In this document: piece after piece, positions 11,044 through 23,245 of the stretch | Position numbering within the stretch: the first letter of the stretch is position 1 | Layout of the letters: every line of letters begins with the position of its first letter | DNA from: Hypholoma sublateritium FD-334 SS-4 | Taxonomy: Eukaryota; Basidiomycota; Agaricomycetes; Agaricales; Strophariaceae | DNA length: 57,260 nucleotides | Reading direction: 5' to 3' | Assembly: GCA_000827495.1 (NCBI GenBank) | Contig: KN817692.1 | Span: 1 to 57,260, forward strand | Made by a program: the position numbers and the translations under genes | The notes under the pieces: model-generated | Databases searched by the model: none | Told to the model about the DNA's origin: nothing | Seen by the model: only the letters and a program-made list of their open reading frames with translations

Positions 11044-13560
11044 TCATTCCCATACGAAAGACGCGTCTGTACCCAACGCGCCTTCCTCCATGTCCTCATT
11101 GAATTCTGAAAAACATCAGACTTCTTGGCAACATTCAACACAGAAGGTTTAGCATACCCAGAAGGTCGAGGTGACTGGCGTCGGCAGACAGCAATATCTC
11201 CTTCAAAGTCAGACTTGGAGCTTCGTCATGATATTCATCGTCTTCTATGTCCGCACCCGCTTCACAAGCACGTATTTGCACCGCCTCCGGGAAAATATCC
11301 TGGTCGTCGTCGAATTCACAGCGGTCGTCTTGTGGTACCTCCCCAAGACCACCCCCCTTTTTGTCCACCGAACTGTCCCTTAGTTCGCCATACCTTGACG
11401 CGCGTGGTGTCGCATTCACGTCCCGCACCGCCCAGAGCGTCTCTCTTTCATCCTGTTCGTCTTCCGAATCCGGGTGAAGCGACCCAGCTGACACCGATAA
11501 TGCCAGGCTAGGGAGCCGCATCGGCGCGGGGATTCCCGCATCGCGTGGTAGGCGGAAATCTCGTTTTGAGGATGCTGGTGTGCCTGCGGTCCAGATGCGG
11601 TGCACGCGTGGGCGGGGCTTTCCCCGCGGCGTCTTGACGGGGGAGCGGTGCTCACCCTCATTTTCGTCGTCCGTCGGGAAATCGTGCGTCTCGTCCACGA
11701 GCTGGGCACAGTAATAATGTAAGGAGTAATATTGAGTCTGTTCGGGGACAGTACCTACCCTGTCCACCTCATCGTCCAACTGCCCGCTGAAGACCCGGAA
11801 CATCGACGGCCGCCCCGTGCGCTGGCGTGCCATGGAGAACCGCACAGATTTACGTCGTACGCTCCGTGAGGACTTCCCCGGTGACATCGCGGGGGGTACC
11901 GGCAGCGTGGAGGCAGATGCTTGGGGTACCGCTGCAATGCGCGCCGCCACGGTCCCCGACTGATTTTGAGCGTGAGCGGTAGTAGACTGCTTGAAGTCGC
12001 GTGGAGGCAATCGCATAGCGGCAAGGTCGGGAACGACGGGGTACGGCGGCAGCACGCTGCGCCGGAGATCCTCGATTTTCTTCTCCAGCGCATCGTCATT
12101 TTCACTGTCCGGCCCCAGGCACGAAAATTCAGCGTCGAGCTCCAGTGAGGCCATGAACTGCCTCCCAACCTGAGGCACAAGGTTGAGCGGCGTCGTATAT
12201 TCTCGGCTGAGCATCCATAATGGCGAGGCGGCAGGAATAGGTTCGATATTCACGTTTATGAGGGCTTTGATCGCCGCCGTTGTTTTACAGACGCTGTGCT
12301 GCAGCTTGGTGATGGCGTCCACGAGGGTCTGGTGCATACTCTTTTCGACTTCGAGGCGGTCCGCAATGATGATTTTTGCATGAGAAAGAAAGGCGGGAGG
12401 TGCGACTGTGCTTGCACCGCCACTCTCTCTAGGCTGAAGCACCGAGCGGCGCAGGCGCTTCAAATGCGTCGGATGGTGTGCCGCCGCTACCGGCAAAGGA
12501 GATGAAGTTATGATAGTGCTTTTTTCAGCATTAATGTCATGCTCTTTTGAAGCCAGAGAAAGCGAGGGGAGGGAAGAGGCAAGCCTGAGTCCCGCGAGCT
12601 CAATTGCGAACTCCAAGGCGCGCTTCCCGTCCGCACCAGTCCACCGATTCCGGAGCAATTCTCCAAGCGTTGAATCGACCAGATCCTTTAATCGGGGAGT
12701 TGGCACAATATCATATTTTGTTGATTTTGTCTTGCTTTGTACGCCAAGGTGGTCCTGGGGACCAGCCGTCAGTCCATGAAGGGATTAGATAGCAGGTGAA
12801 CCCACGCGAAGCTCCTTAAAATCCAGTTGCCTGCGGGTGAGAAGAGACGCGGATTTGGCCCACGCATGGCGGGCTGAGCGGTATCGCATCAGCGACGCAG
12901 AGTAGGCGAGCGGCTGCGCGCGAAGCAGTTCCTGGGTGACTGTCAGTATTTCTGCCCTAAGGGGCAACGCACACCAACCTACATACGCTCATGAGGGCCG
13001 GGTCCAGAGCACGGGACAATCGCATGAGTGTATGTGTCGTAAGTGCGAGTATCAGTCGCTCGAACCTGCGAACATTTCGAACATTAGAACCACATGCTAT
13101 ACGGTGTTGAATGCAGTACTTCTCTCCTGCGCACTCCTCGAGCAACGACTTGCGCACTACAACATCGCGCCACCACCAAGCAGCGGGTTCCGCCGCGTCC
13201 CCTTTCGCGAAAATGCATTTGTGGCGCAAACCCTCAACGTACTTTGCCAGGCTCGTCCGAAACGCGAGGCTCTCGCCCGGTTGGTGGCACGGATATGTCG
13301 CGAGGATCTGCAACGCCCCGGTGTCAGCCACGGTCCCCAGTCCCCAACCAGACTTTGCGCACCGATTTCACACTGCGTCCCTCGAGCTTGCCAACCAAAA
13401 AATACGTGATGTCCTCCATTATTGTAGAGCGCTCGCGCAGGCCGCGCTTGTGCGCGTTGAACATGTCGCAGTCATACTCGGAGCGATTGGAGTGCGGGTA
13501 TTCCAGAATGTGAAGGTGAACTAACAAAATTAATGCGTTAGGCAGTATACTTATATTCAT
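11044..13560 (-). CDS. HAUS augmin-like complex subunit 6 N-terminal domain protein
   Basis: Augmin brings gamma-tubulin to existing spindle microtubules to branch new ones. The ATG at 13560 starts 'MNISILPNALILLVHLHILE'. Exon 1 (13560-13363) continues with 'DMFNAHKRGLRERSTIMED' and 'YFLVGKLEG'. Exon 2 (13307-13120) has 'ATYPCHQPGESLAFRTSLAK' and 'WWWRDVVVRKSLLEECAGE', the hallmarks of the HAUS6 N-terminal domain. Exon 3 starts at 13065 with 'FERLILALTTHTLMR'. The large exon up to 11158 holds a disordered Ser/Pro/Arg-rich C-terminal half. A 57-bp stretch at 11702-11758 looks like a retained-frame intron. A 62-nt last exon (11105-11044) ends 'GTDASFVWE'. The junction after exon 3 is the least certain. 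The domain is named from memory of the fungal pattern. Confidence 0.82.
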
Positions 13561-13938
13561 TTGACCGCACTGGTGATGGCGGCGTGGTGATGGTGGTGGT
13601 TTAGGATCAAGAGTAGAGTTGTTTGTTCGGGCCGCAATGCAAGGTCATAAATAAACACGGATTCTTTCACTTGGGCTACTTGTAAGTACTTCGTCACGAC
13701 CGTCACTTCGCCAGACCTCGCAAATCACCTTCTCTGCTGGTCCTATTCCTCTGAAAATGCAGGAATATGCTCACCAGACAGATTTGATACTATGTATTCA
13801 ATTTCATGCCATCAAACTATAGGTCGCCTCGGAAATGCAGTCGTGAACGCAGTCCTGGTGGCATACAGTAGCCTTCGGCTTCCGCTTCATTACTCTTATT
13901 ATAAATATATAATTTACACATGCAAGTTATTAAACGTA
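13561..13938. other. Region between the HAUS6-type gene and secreted-protein gene A
   Basis: This 378-bp stretch upstream of the HAUS6 start and downstream of gene A should hold the HAUS6 promoter. It contains a short GGTGGTGAT-like simple repeat near 13570-13600. No ORF is supported. Confidence 0.4.
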
Positions 13939-14602
13939 TCAGTTTCGGCCCTTGCGCCATGGGGGTGTGGTGGGGGGAGGCGTCACTATACGGGGGTTGT
14001 TCGACCGGAAATTACTCGCATGGTCTACAAAATAAAATAAAATGAGCAATCTAGGAAGACTAAAGAGAAGAAATTAGACACGTACGAACGGCATCTACTA
14101 TCTTCGTCGTGTCCTTTTCATGGAGTTGATGCGGCAGATTACTTTCAGGGTGTATATAGTTCAGGTTGGAAACATGGACATGCGTCGGTGCGCCAACAGC
14201 AACTCTACTACCAGAGCTGAACCCTCCTGTACCAGCGGCGCGGGTGTGAGCGTCGTAACGGCTGGCATCATGCGTGGTGCCCATATGCGCGGGCGGGTTG
14301 TGAGATACAGCGGCCACGGGTACATATCCCTCGTGGTTAGGATGGCCAAGAGCGACTACTGGGTGACCTGAAGAGGACCCTTGGGTAGATGTATGCCCAG
14401 GCTAGTCGGTGGCAACTCTGTCAGACTTTCTTTGAGAGTGGCTTATTATACTTACAAGGGGAGGATGAAAATGGGCAGGCTTCGCTGTGAACACAGAACC
14501 AGGTTTAACATGGTGAGCGGAAACTGCGGGCAGAGGTGCGGCATTGGCCAGCAGGGATCCTAACAAAACCGCCGCGAAAGAGATGATACGAATGGAATAC
14601 AT
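13939..14602 (-). CDS. Small secreted histidine-rich protein, copy A
   Basis: Three exons on the minus strand (14602-14456, 14401-14086, 14024-13939) give 182 aa. The signal peptide is 'IRIISFAAVLLGSLLANAAP'. The mature protein has 19 His, mostly in short HP, GH and HVH contexts: 'VVALGHPNHEGYVPVAAVSH', 'RVAVGAPTHVHVSNLN', 'NLPHQLH'. It ends in a Pro-rich tail 'RIVTPPPTTPPWRKGRN'. Exon lengths of 147 and 316 nt are identical to copy B at 23246. Close relatives sit at 23246 and 25172. I do not recognise a named domain. Spaced histidines suggest metal binding, which is inference only. The ATG was chosen because it opens the signal peptide and aligns with both paralogues. Confidence 0.85.
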
Positions 14603-14720
14603 GTGTGTTTTGTGCTGGGAGGGTATTAGTGATTTATTAAGATACAGAAAGATGGATGAATGCACGACGAACAGAAATGTTATTCTGGTGGCCAGCACCA
14701 AAAATATAGAGTATTTGAAA

Positions 14721-14772
14721 TGGGAAGAGAACCTGCTCTGGAGAATACCGACACTTTCAAGCGGCTTTTATA
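14721..14772 (-). promoter_or_regulatory. Core promoter of secreted-protein gene A (TATA box plus conserved start-site element)
   Basis: TATAAAAG lies at 14772-14765 on the minus strand. The element CAGAGCAGGTTCTCTTCCCA (14740-14721) starts 32 bp downstream. The same 20 bases occur at the same distance in the promoters of copies B and C. The position fits the transcription start region. Confidence 0.8.
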
Positions 14773-15978
14773 CGTCGGCCTTCAGACCTAGATCTCATCA
14801 TTAAAATTCCTGAAATAAAATTTGAAGTATGTGGGAGAGAATAGCCTTCGGTTGAATAGAGGAGAGGGGTCAGCATGGACAGCCCCGCGTTCAACGTGTA
14901 ACTAAAAGCACTTGATGGCGGAAATTTTCCTGCCATCTCTCCACAGTACATCAATCTGATGTGTTCGAACATTTCTGAGCCTTGTAGGGTAGGGAGAGTC
15001 AAATATGTATAGTAGATCGACAAATACTCTTGGTGAACCTTTAACAGAGACCGCCGAATGTTCACGCTGTATTTGATCTTCTCCAAGACGTTATACTGTC
15101 CAAGACCTCTTTGGAATACCTTGATTTGGTTTCTTTGTGCCAATGCGATTACTTATAAGTATCAGTATCTGGAAATCTGAAGGTTGCAATTAGATCACAG
15201 GTTTTACTTTCCGGGGCAGAACATCCTGACACGCGTGTACTATATCAGTAGAAACTATACGGAGCAGCTCGCGCTCTTGTGCTTCGACGGAAACGTTCGA
15301 ACCGTCGGCGGGGAGATCACGAATTTCTAAGTCCTAAAAGTGGCTGGAGTTCTCCGAGATCTACTTACTTTTTCCCACACGCTATGGTAAAGTATTTGTT
15401 CAGAGCCACCTGGCCATCTGCCTCAGAGTACCCAAGATGCTGACGCTGTGTCAAATTGACTGTCAGCCTCGCCACCTCAGTAGGAGCAGAGCTACTTCGT
15501 GCCTTTCTGAAAAGGGTGCAAGGATGCTGTTATATCTACGGGAGACGTTAGTGGCGTGAAGAAATCGAATTGGCGAAATATGTTCATGTCGTCGATTTGA
15601 GTTAATTACGGTGCATCGGTCGAGATGATCACTAGAGATGATCACTAGAGCAGGCGCACATGCATGGGATTACAATACGCCCTGCGCGCACTTCTCGTGG
15701 AGCAACTTCAAGAGCCTTTTAATTTGCTCCTCGATTACCAGTTGAGAAGTGTGCAACGTCGTAAGCAGGTTTGATAAGCTAACTAAGTCGGGCAAGGGAA
15801 TAGTCGACGGCGACGGGACGATGCGGGAGGTAAGATGATCAAGAACGACTCTTCGAATGGCAGGGAAACATCAGTTCAACGTCGGCACCTGTTCCACACC
15901 TAAGTAGCATCAAAGGTAATCTGTGTGAATAATTATTCAGGAATCATTTTTGGTAAATTACAGCACGCAGCACGGTAC
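14773..15978. other. Gene-free stretch upstream of copy A
   Basis: About 1.2 kb with no supported gene. A minus-strand ORF at 14757-15143 has no family resemblance and overlaps the copy A promoter. A 13-bp direct repeat (GATGATCACTAGA) sits near 15624-15650. Confidence 0.5.
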
Positions 15979-17232
15979 TTAGACCAATGTCGAGATAATG
16001 TTGAAATCAAATGCAACAGATTCGCTTGCTGAAAGTCGCCGGAACTGCGTCTCGGGCAGTTTCCGCAGTGCCGCCTCCAACTCGTTATCTCCGGGCACCC
16101 TTGAGTAGCAGGCGACTTCGATAGCCAGCGAAACCCGCTTGAGTGCAGACCACCCAGACTTCGTAAGGACCTCATCAAGTTTGCCCCATGCATCTCCTGC
16201 GCTGCAGCGTACATCCATCTGTACCAGAACCTTGATGGTGATACTTTCAATGATGTTTTCGGCGTGCATATCTTCAAATTCGGCAGGCATTCCGAACAGA
16301 GGGTCCTCGTAGTTGTCATTGACGTGAATATTCACGGTGATGTGCTTCAGCGTCAACATCGACGGTCGGAGGATGGTGACGAGGCTTGGCCTGACATCGA
16401 TAGGGTCAAAGACTGGAGAAAATTAGAAATCGTGATGGCTACAGTTATTATATCACTTACAGAACACATTTACGTCGGTAAGTTTTTCACAGTGCCTAAA
16501 AAGCTCCTGAGCAACCTCACCTTCGAGAGGCTTTTCGACCATCACTGTTATCTTCGATAGAGATTTGAAATCGACGACAGGTTGTCCATCGGATCGCCGA
16601 GCATTACAAAGCTCGAGAATGGCTGTGGGAGCTGCTACTCCTGCTGTTAATTCATGGAGACGGACTGAACGGGCAGGCTGGGTTTCAGGAAAGCTGGCAG
16701 TATCCGCTGCACTTGTGTGGTGGCCGATTTCCAAGTGCTTGAGGTTGACGCAGGGTGCAAGATCTGATACAACGAAGTTGTCAACGTACGATATCTTGAA
16801 GTGTGTGAGGGTAGGAAGATGTAGGAGATGAAGTAGTGCTGGTCGAATTGAGTTATTGCTCCAGTCGAGTCTGGGCCTATTGCGGTGGTGGATCGTAAGG
16901 GATTCGAGCCTTGAAAGACGCATCAACGATTCTTGGATCGTCGGATTGGTGAGATCCTCGACTCGGATGTTGAACTTCAATTTGCGTACGTAGTCTGCGA
17001 TTTCCGGCCTTGCAGAAAGAAGTCGTTCAAGTACAGCAGTGTTAAGACCAGGAACTCCGGGCAGGAGATCATCGTTGAGTACGACGGACGCAAATAGGCG
17101 TTTCCTGCATATAGGAAGATATGCCTGACACACAAGAGAACATGTTTTCAATGATGAATGATCTTCGTTGTCTGCGAAAACGTCGATGATAGTTTCTTCG
17201 ATTTCTGGCGGAAAAACAGGAGTAGAAGACAT
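15979..17232 (-). CDS. F-box-like protein with leucine-rich C-terminal part
   Basis: Two exons (17232-16461 and 16412-15979, with a 48-bp intron) give 401 aa. The start resembles the short F-box found in many basidiomycete proteins: 'FPPEIEETIIDVFA' then 'LKTCSLVCQAYLPICRKRLF'. Irregular leucine-rich stretches follow ('LSRLESLTIHHR', 'LHLLHLPTLTHFKISYV', 'LAPCVNLKHLEIG'), as in substrate-receptor subunits of SCF ubiquitin ligases. I chose the ATG at 17232 because it sits just before the F-box. An in-frame ATG at 17304 is an alternative. Such genes are highly multicopy and variable in Agaricomycetes, and the target is unknown. Confidence 0.75.
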
Positions 17233-18159
17233 GAGCGCTGCTTTGTGAAAAGGAAGGTGATGGTAGGAGGTGAGGAGGATGCTGGTGGATGATGGCACTC
17301 CCATTCGCTTGGACCCTCACCCCAAGGGGCTATGCACTTGCATTACGCTATGCCGAATCAGTCGATGATCGTAACAAAATTGATCGATGATTGTCATCAC
17401 TAAGGACTTTGCTGGACTTCGCAAGGACTTCGTAAAGGAGAATCGAAGTAGAATTGTGTAACCGTAAGTAAGGTCTCGAGTATGTACACGATCGATGGGC
17501 TGTGAGCTAAGTATGTGCTTATGTAGAGTAGTAATCACAGCCCGATGGTCACCCGACGGTCGATGTCAAACGTCGATGATCCATCATTCAAGGCAATATG
17601 ACCGTATGTAAAACTTCGCCGTGACCTGCAGAACCTGTTCTTACCCGGGCCCCGCAAAGTTCAGCAAAGAGTTTATACGAAAGAAACTCGACATCGAGGA
17701 AAAAAAACGAAGAAATCATCACACGAGCAGCGAGCGCCGGCGCGGGATCACAATAGAAGACACCTTCTACTAAACTTCCATTAAGATTTGAGCCTCAAGC
17801 CTCGGCGCTAGGGCCAGGTCAAAATCACCATTGGCAGCACTTCGAAGGACCTTTAGGTGGGGTTATTTGCGTCCAGGAACCCACCTAACAGGTAAAATCG
17901 CTTCGATGATCCTCCACTCAAATCCATATCAGGATATTAAACCTTATTCCCATNCATCCCTGTGCGATGGCGTCTCGATCTACCATCGCTCATAGATGGT
18001 AGGTCGTCTGGCTCCATCCGCACAATATCATCTCTACATTTTTTTTGCTCAGCGCATGGGCTGCGACAGTTGTTTTTTCTTAGTGTAATATCTGAAAATC
18101 TCACAGGATTTAATTAATAGACATTGCGCAGGGATATATTTGTACAGAAACCTTCCGGA
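17233..18159. other. Intergenic DNA with F-box promoter and repeat arm
   Basis: No gene is supported. The first part holds the F-box promoter with short CGATGATC-type repeats. From 17833 it holds one arm of an inverted repeat pair (partner at 21664). A local hairpin is possible between TAGGTGGGGTT (near 17853) and AACCCACCTA (near 17878). Confidence 0.4.
17833..17871 (+). repeat. Left arm of a dispersed inverted repeat
   Basis: The segment GGCAGCA..GGACCTTTAGGT..TTATTTGCG is found in reverse complement at 21664-21703 with about three quarters of positions matching, including the block GGACCTTTAGGT or close to it. Confidence 0.55.
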
Positions 18160-19240
18160 ATCCGCAGATGACGAGGATGGCAAGCCTGGCGGCGACGAGT
18201 ATTAGCACAATCGTATCGACCTCCTCGGGGGNCCCACGACCTGAGCCTCCGCGCGGCGCTGCTCGTCCATGCACTCGATTGCGCGGCGCGCCGGCTCGTC
18301 GCTCAGCCAGCTCGTGCTTGTCATGCGCGGCACGATGGGGCCTGCGGGATCATAGGGCTCGGCAGCCCCCCGCGCGGCTGCGTAAATTCGTNGATGGCAT
18401 GCCTCAGAGATGGNAGTAAGCAATCGGCGGCGGTGGCAGACAGCCACACAGAACCGCGGCGCAAATAGCGAGGTTACGATGGAGCGCGCGGCGCGCGTCA
18501 TGCAGGATCTGCGGTGGGCGACGTTAATAGAAAGTGGAGATTTAACAGAAGAATGTGGGCGCACCTCATTCGCGCTGCCAGCGCCCGTCTGGTCCTTGTG
18601 CGCAGCCTCAACCTGACTTCCTGTACCACTCCGAAACCCCACACCCATCCGCCGGCCCACTCACAATCAGCGCGTCCAACCTTGCACGCACGTCCGCTGA
18701 GTCAATGTTCGCCGCATCGCGCACGCTCGGCGCGCTGTCCGCGTGAATGAAGAGGCCAGTCCCAGTTGTCCCGAGCGCGTTGCCCACAATCCCGCCGTAG
18801 CTGCACGGAATGCACGCGGGGAGAAGCCGAGGATCGTCTTGCGCAGGCGACGGCGGAGTATGCAAATCTCGCGCGCCTGGCGGAGCGTAGTCGCCCCCTC
18901 GAGTATTGATCGCGAGCAGTGTCGTCAACTCGATGTCTGGGATCTGCGATGTCATGGATTCCAACAGGGCAACGGGGTGGCTATAGGAGGTAATTTAGAG
19001 CAGACTACGCAGACGGGAGGAGAGATACAACGCACCTTGCGGTCCGACTTGTCGGCAGCCTTGTGCTTGCGCTTGTCCGTGTAGAGCGAGCCCAACGGCA
19101 GCCCGCCGCTGTCGTCCGAGGCGCCGACGGTGAGCATGAGGCTGATCAGTGATGAGCGTCGCATGCAGGACGGCGCCGGCGGGGGTGCCGTGCTGGGTTC
19201 CGCTGCTTGAAGGGGAGCCCGTGTGTGTGTGGGCATGGGC
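18160..19240 (-). pseudogene. Unrecognised gene remnant or low-quality gene model
   Basis: GC-rich minus-strand reading frames at 19236-18952 and 18964-18608 can be linked by a plausible intron, giving '..LPLGSLYTDKRKHKAADK' then 'IPDIELTTLLAIN' and 'CSYGGIVGNALGTTGTGLF'. A further frame runs to 18202 but contains N positions and no clear splice path. I do not recognise the family. Codon use resembles real coding sequence more than the flanks do, so this may be a decayed or poorly assembled gene. Function is not assigned. Confidence 0.35.
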
Positions 19241-20316
19241 TAGGAGGAGATTAGCAACGNGCGGACTGCCGCAGNTGCATTGCGGTTGCGAGGTGGAACA
19301 GCATACCCCCTGAACTGGACCATATTAAAGCCCCCACATTGCTTCCATTGGTGCTGCGGGTATCGGCGTCCGCGTTTTCATNGTTGTCGTCTTTGTTAAC
19401 ATCGCCTGGCCAGAGTAGAACCNACATCCGAGGCAACTAGACCGACGNGCTCCTGGGGCACACTCTTCTTATACATAGGATGGAATACACAGAGGAACGC
19501 GGGACGAGCACCGCTAAACATATTGGAACTTAGGCAGAGAAATGGGATAGAGTTGATAGAGGCGGCGCGCAAGAGACGCAAGCNGATTTGACAGATGAAG
19601 CGGAGTTAGAATCATCTATATACGAAGAAATGACTATTTCTGAACACAGAAATTTGCATATCAATTCGTTAGTCTCTGGCTTTAAGATAGCAAGTACATA
19701 TCCAAGATGTAGATAATTGCAGCTTTCACAAAATGTATATTTGTTGGGAGGTTACAGCCAAGTTTAGTAAAAGTCAGACGACGGCCGCAAAATCGCAAGA
19801 TCCCAAGCAAAATCGACGGTGGATTCCCAAATACCACGGCTATAGCTGCATTATTTCACACAAAAAGGGTTGTTAGTGGCAAGTTCAACCATTGAACAAT
19901 GGATACAGGCTCAGCATACCCTCAGATTAGATTATACACCGGAGAATGTAATGTTATTTGATTCAAGATCTCGTATCTACTACATGTATCCTTCGGCGTA
20001 AATAAACGGTATGTCCCACNCCGGACTCGCCTNATCCGTGTTTCGGACAAATGTAGGTTATCTGACATTCAGCAGACCACCATCCATAGCTAAGGGAAAA
20101 AATAGAGCGNGCACTTACTTGTGACCTTCCCGGGATTCTGGAGAGCTCGTCGAAAGTCATCTCCTTGCCGAGGGATGCGGGGGNATGTGGCGGGTTCCAA
20201 GGTTAATATCTNCTCCTGCAATATGTAAGTCGGGAATGGCGGATGATTCATGAACCTACAGAATCTGCGGCGATGCATTGAGGGGCGTGAATGGGGGTAC
20301 CAAGGGGCGACTGGCT

Positions 20317-20570
20317 GATCAGCAAGCTTTTCAGCTCACAATTTCGCGTTCGGTGGGTTCTGGAGGGATGACAATAAGTTAAGCGAGGCAGATGGACAAT
20401 CTGCGAACTTACAGATTCTGGGAGGGTGGTGGTGCATCAAGCCCACACAATAGGCANCGGGTAGGCGNTCCGTGAGCTTTTCAGGATGNGCAGTGGGCTC
20501 TGAATGGATAGCAGTCAGCTGGGGATAACGGACNGATGATCTGTGAGCTTACAGAGCCTGGGAAGGNCGC
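20317..20570. repeat. Imperfect tandem repeat, period about 70 bp
   Basis: Four related units each contain a version of TCTGTGAGCTTACAG, at about 20317, 20399, 20468 and 20539. The spacing is roughly 82, 69 and 71 bp. Text after the core (ATTCTGGGAGGG or AGCCTGGGAAGG) is shared by two of the units. Several N positions interrupt it. Confidence 0.5.
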
Positions 20571-21663
20571 ATTACGCCTCCAGCGGAGCNGATGTCAGCC
20601 CCGCTGTGTCGAGGTCAATGAGCCACGACAGCACCATGTCCGAGATCCTACGCAGGTGTCGACGCTACCCTACAGCCGTTTTCGCCGTTCCAAGACGGTG
20701 TTGTTTACGATATGGAGGCGTAGCTCCCTTTCGACGAGGACAGTGAGACCACGGCGCCAAGCCGCTCATTGGTATATCGCGAGGCCGGTTTTCTCGCGGA
20801 GCCGCCGCTGCCGCCGACCGCCGACCACCACGAGCAGTTCATCCATGAAGCGGNGGAGTGGGATACCGAAGGTATGCAGGGCACACTTTTGCAGTGGCTT
20901 GGCTATCTTTGCATCTTCTGATTATCCTTCGTTGGTGCAGCGTGCTATGTGGCCTCGGGATTCCTTTATGCTGCTGGATAGACAATGTGCAGCTGCACCC
21001 AGCAGCACACGCTGTNGCCTGTGGGAAGACGTCATGAGAGGCGGCGGCGGATGGGTACCAGAAATCTGCATGCGCACGATGGGGCAGGAGGCGAAGTGTT
21101 TCGGTTCGCCGCAACTTGAAGTTCGGCGTCACTGGAGACCGCGCAGCTGAACAACACTGAGGTGTTCACTGGAGTAGGTGCATAGGAGTCGGCTCGGCCG
21201 GGGCGCAGCAGATCGCGCACAGTGTCCTGGCAGTGCATGTGGATTCAATACCGCGGTTGTGCTTTGGCAGTGATCAGATGGGCGAGAGGAAGATAGTGGA
21301 GTTCCATACTGTTCGACACGTCTCGAGATGCACGACACACGTGCTAGTCACCTGATCGTACATAATGCTCCGCGCTAAAAATCAAGATAGGAGATATCAT
21401 ATTGTAACAATATTGTAACAATTTGAACATGGGGTACGCCCCGGGGATTGACGCACAACCATGGAAATTGGCCCAAGACGCATGGCTGAGGATTGAAAAT
21501 TATAGATTATTGATAGTAAATGCGGAGGATGCCGGGCATTTGCAAACCATCGCTGGGAGATGTGGCCAACATCGCCGAGAGATGCTGAGGTTGGATTGTG
21601 CCAACGATCTAATTATAGACGCGGCGGCAATCCCCGACGTCACCTGTAGGTGGTCAAAATCAG

Positions 21664-21703
21664 CGCATTTAAGGGTACCTAAAGGTCCCTAGCAACTGCT
21701 GCC
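21664..21703 (-). repeat. Right arm of a dispersed inverted repeat
   Basis: The reverse complement of this segment aligns with 17833-17871, matching GGCAGCA, the ACCTTTAGGT block and a terminal TGCG. The adjacent TTAGGTGGTCAAAATCA also resembles the flank of the left arm. Confidence 0.55.
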
Positions 21704-23078
21704 TTAGGTGGTCAAAATCACTTGAACAACGAAGTCAACGGCATTATGTTTGGCGAAATTTAGGCGGGCTGGGGGCAGGCGACAGACTGTTCGCGCTCGG
21801 TGTAGCTTTATTCAAGTTCGACCCCAGCAGCGCGTCGCGCTTCTGGGCCTTCAGTGTCGTAGTACGTGTCAAATAAAATTAACTGGATGTGTTGAATCAA
21901 TATTTAACAACAGAACGACAGATAAAATCACCCGCCACGAATTTATTTAGAACATGACATATTCTGTTGCCCGTAACGTTATTTATAGGTTCAAGTCGTG
22001 GAATGTATCGTCTCTTTCAAGTCTCTTAGCAATCTGTAGTTGGTGTCAAGAAAAACAGATGTGGCATCGGCAACTTCATACATCGCCGTTCGACAGTAAC
22101 ACAGGCCCGGGGTGACTTGTATTATTATTGTTCCAGACGTTGCTACATATCAAAGCTCGGTTTCACAGGCAGTCTGTGCCGCTTCGTAGAAATACTAATA
22201 CTATTTAATGTAAATCAATGCATATTAATATACATGGCTGGAGAGCACCCGACCGTCAGTACATGCATATTTCATGGCTGGTTGTCTGAGCGCAGACCTG
22301 AAAAATCGAAATTTTCCAGGGGGTCAAAGGGGGCCAGCGGCAAAGATTCTAAACGACAACCGTACTGAGGGCTTGGAAATCATTCTGACTATGTAATGAA
22401 TCCAAAATTTCACTGCCCTTGTAACGCGGTAAAATAATTAAGTTGTCAGAATGATTTGCAGAGTGCGGTAGATGTAGATATGTGGAATATGAACAACCAT
22501 GCGTGCTGTTAATAAAATCTGATGTTTCTGCTTTGCCAGCTTCTGTCATGGAAGGAAAACTCATGATCTGACGACCTACCTTCAAGAGGATCCAACTGCA
22601 CAGACCAGATGGTTGCCCGAGTTTAACGGGTATTGGAAAATTGAGACTGAGAATTCTATATTCAACGCTGTGTCTGGCTGTGTCAGGTCGGTATGCTTAT
22701 CAGGTCGGACTTGTGCTCAGTCAAAGGTTAGTCAAAGTACATTTAAAATATGCATAGCTCTTCCTGCCCCTATCAGTCTCAGAATAACTTATGTAGATAC
22801 TTACCATAGGGATACGTCGTGCTATGGCGAGAAGGTGGAGTAATAGCCTGTCCGTTGGCAACTTGCAAGTGTTTCCAGTGCTGACCTCCTAAGTACTCCT
22901 GTCACGCCAAATTTAACACAGCAAAGCTATTCCGATTCGCTACCACATGCTGCAATTTTTGTTACAGAAATTGACAAATCGATCTGCGTATGATCCTGCT
23001 CGGAGATAAGCCGAGGATAATACATAGTAATCTAAAATTAACTTTGAACCATGGCTCGGAGAGGCCCGAAAGTGCACG

Positions 23079-23131
23079 TATAAAAGCTGCCTGAAATCGT
23101 TGATGCTTCCTCAGAGCAGGTTCTCTTCCCA
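23079..23131 (+). promoter_or_regulatory. Core promoter of secreted-protein gene B
   Basis: TATAAAAG lies at 23079-23086 and CAGAGCAGGTTCTCTTCCCA at 23112-23131, 33 bp from the TATA start. The ATG is 167 bp downstream of the TATA box, the same as in copy C. An AGATAAG GATA-type motif lies 69 bp upstream of the TATA box, at 23004-23010. Confidence 0.8.
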
Positions 23132-23245
23132 CTTCAAGCACACTTTCATCTGGCGCCGGCCACCAGAATAACTCTTATGTTCGTTGCATGCCTATTTGTC
23201 TTGCATCTTCGATTGCTAATACCCTTCCAGAATCTAATATCCAAC

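Larger units (their letters stand above)
19241..23078. other. Decayed, gene-poor DNA with N positions
   Basis: No intact gene is seen in about 3.8 kb. Many N positions fall at 19259-21016. A frame near 20720-20870 (plus strand) reads as possible coding but is short and unplaceable. The stretch includes a short tandem repeat at 20317-20570, the right inverted-repeat arm at 21664-21703, a direct repeat TAGGTGGTCAAAATCA (near 21647 and 21705), and an AT-rich part at 21890-22850. Confidence 0.5.

Noticed and set aside
14757..15143. Minus-strand frame of 128 codons upstream of secreted gene A
   Set aside because: It overlaps the conserved core promoter and shows no family resemblance or splice support.
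15620..15650. Direct repeat of GATGATCACTAGA
   Set aside because: Two 13-bp copies side by side with no wider context. It is likely simple slippage.
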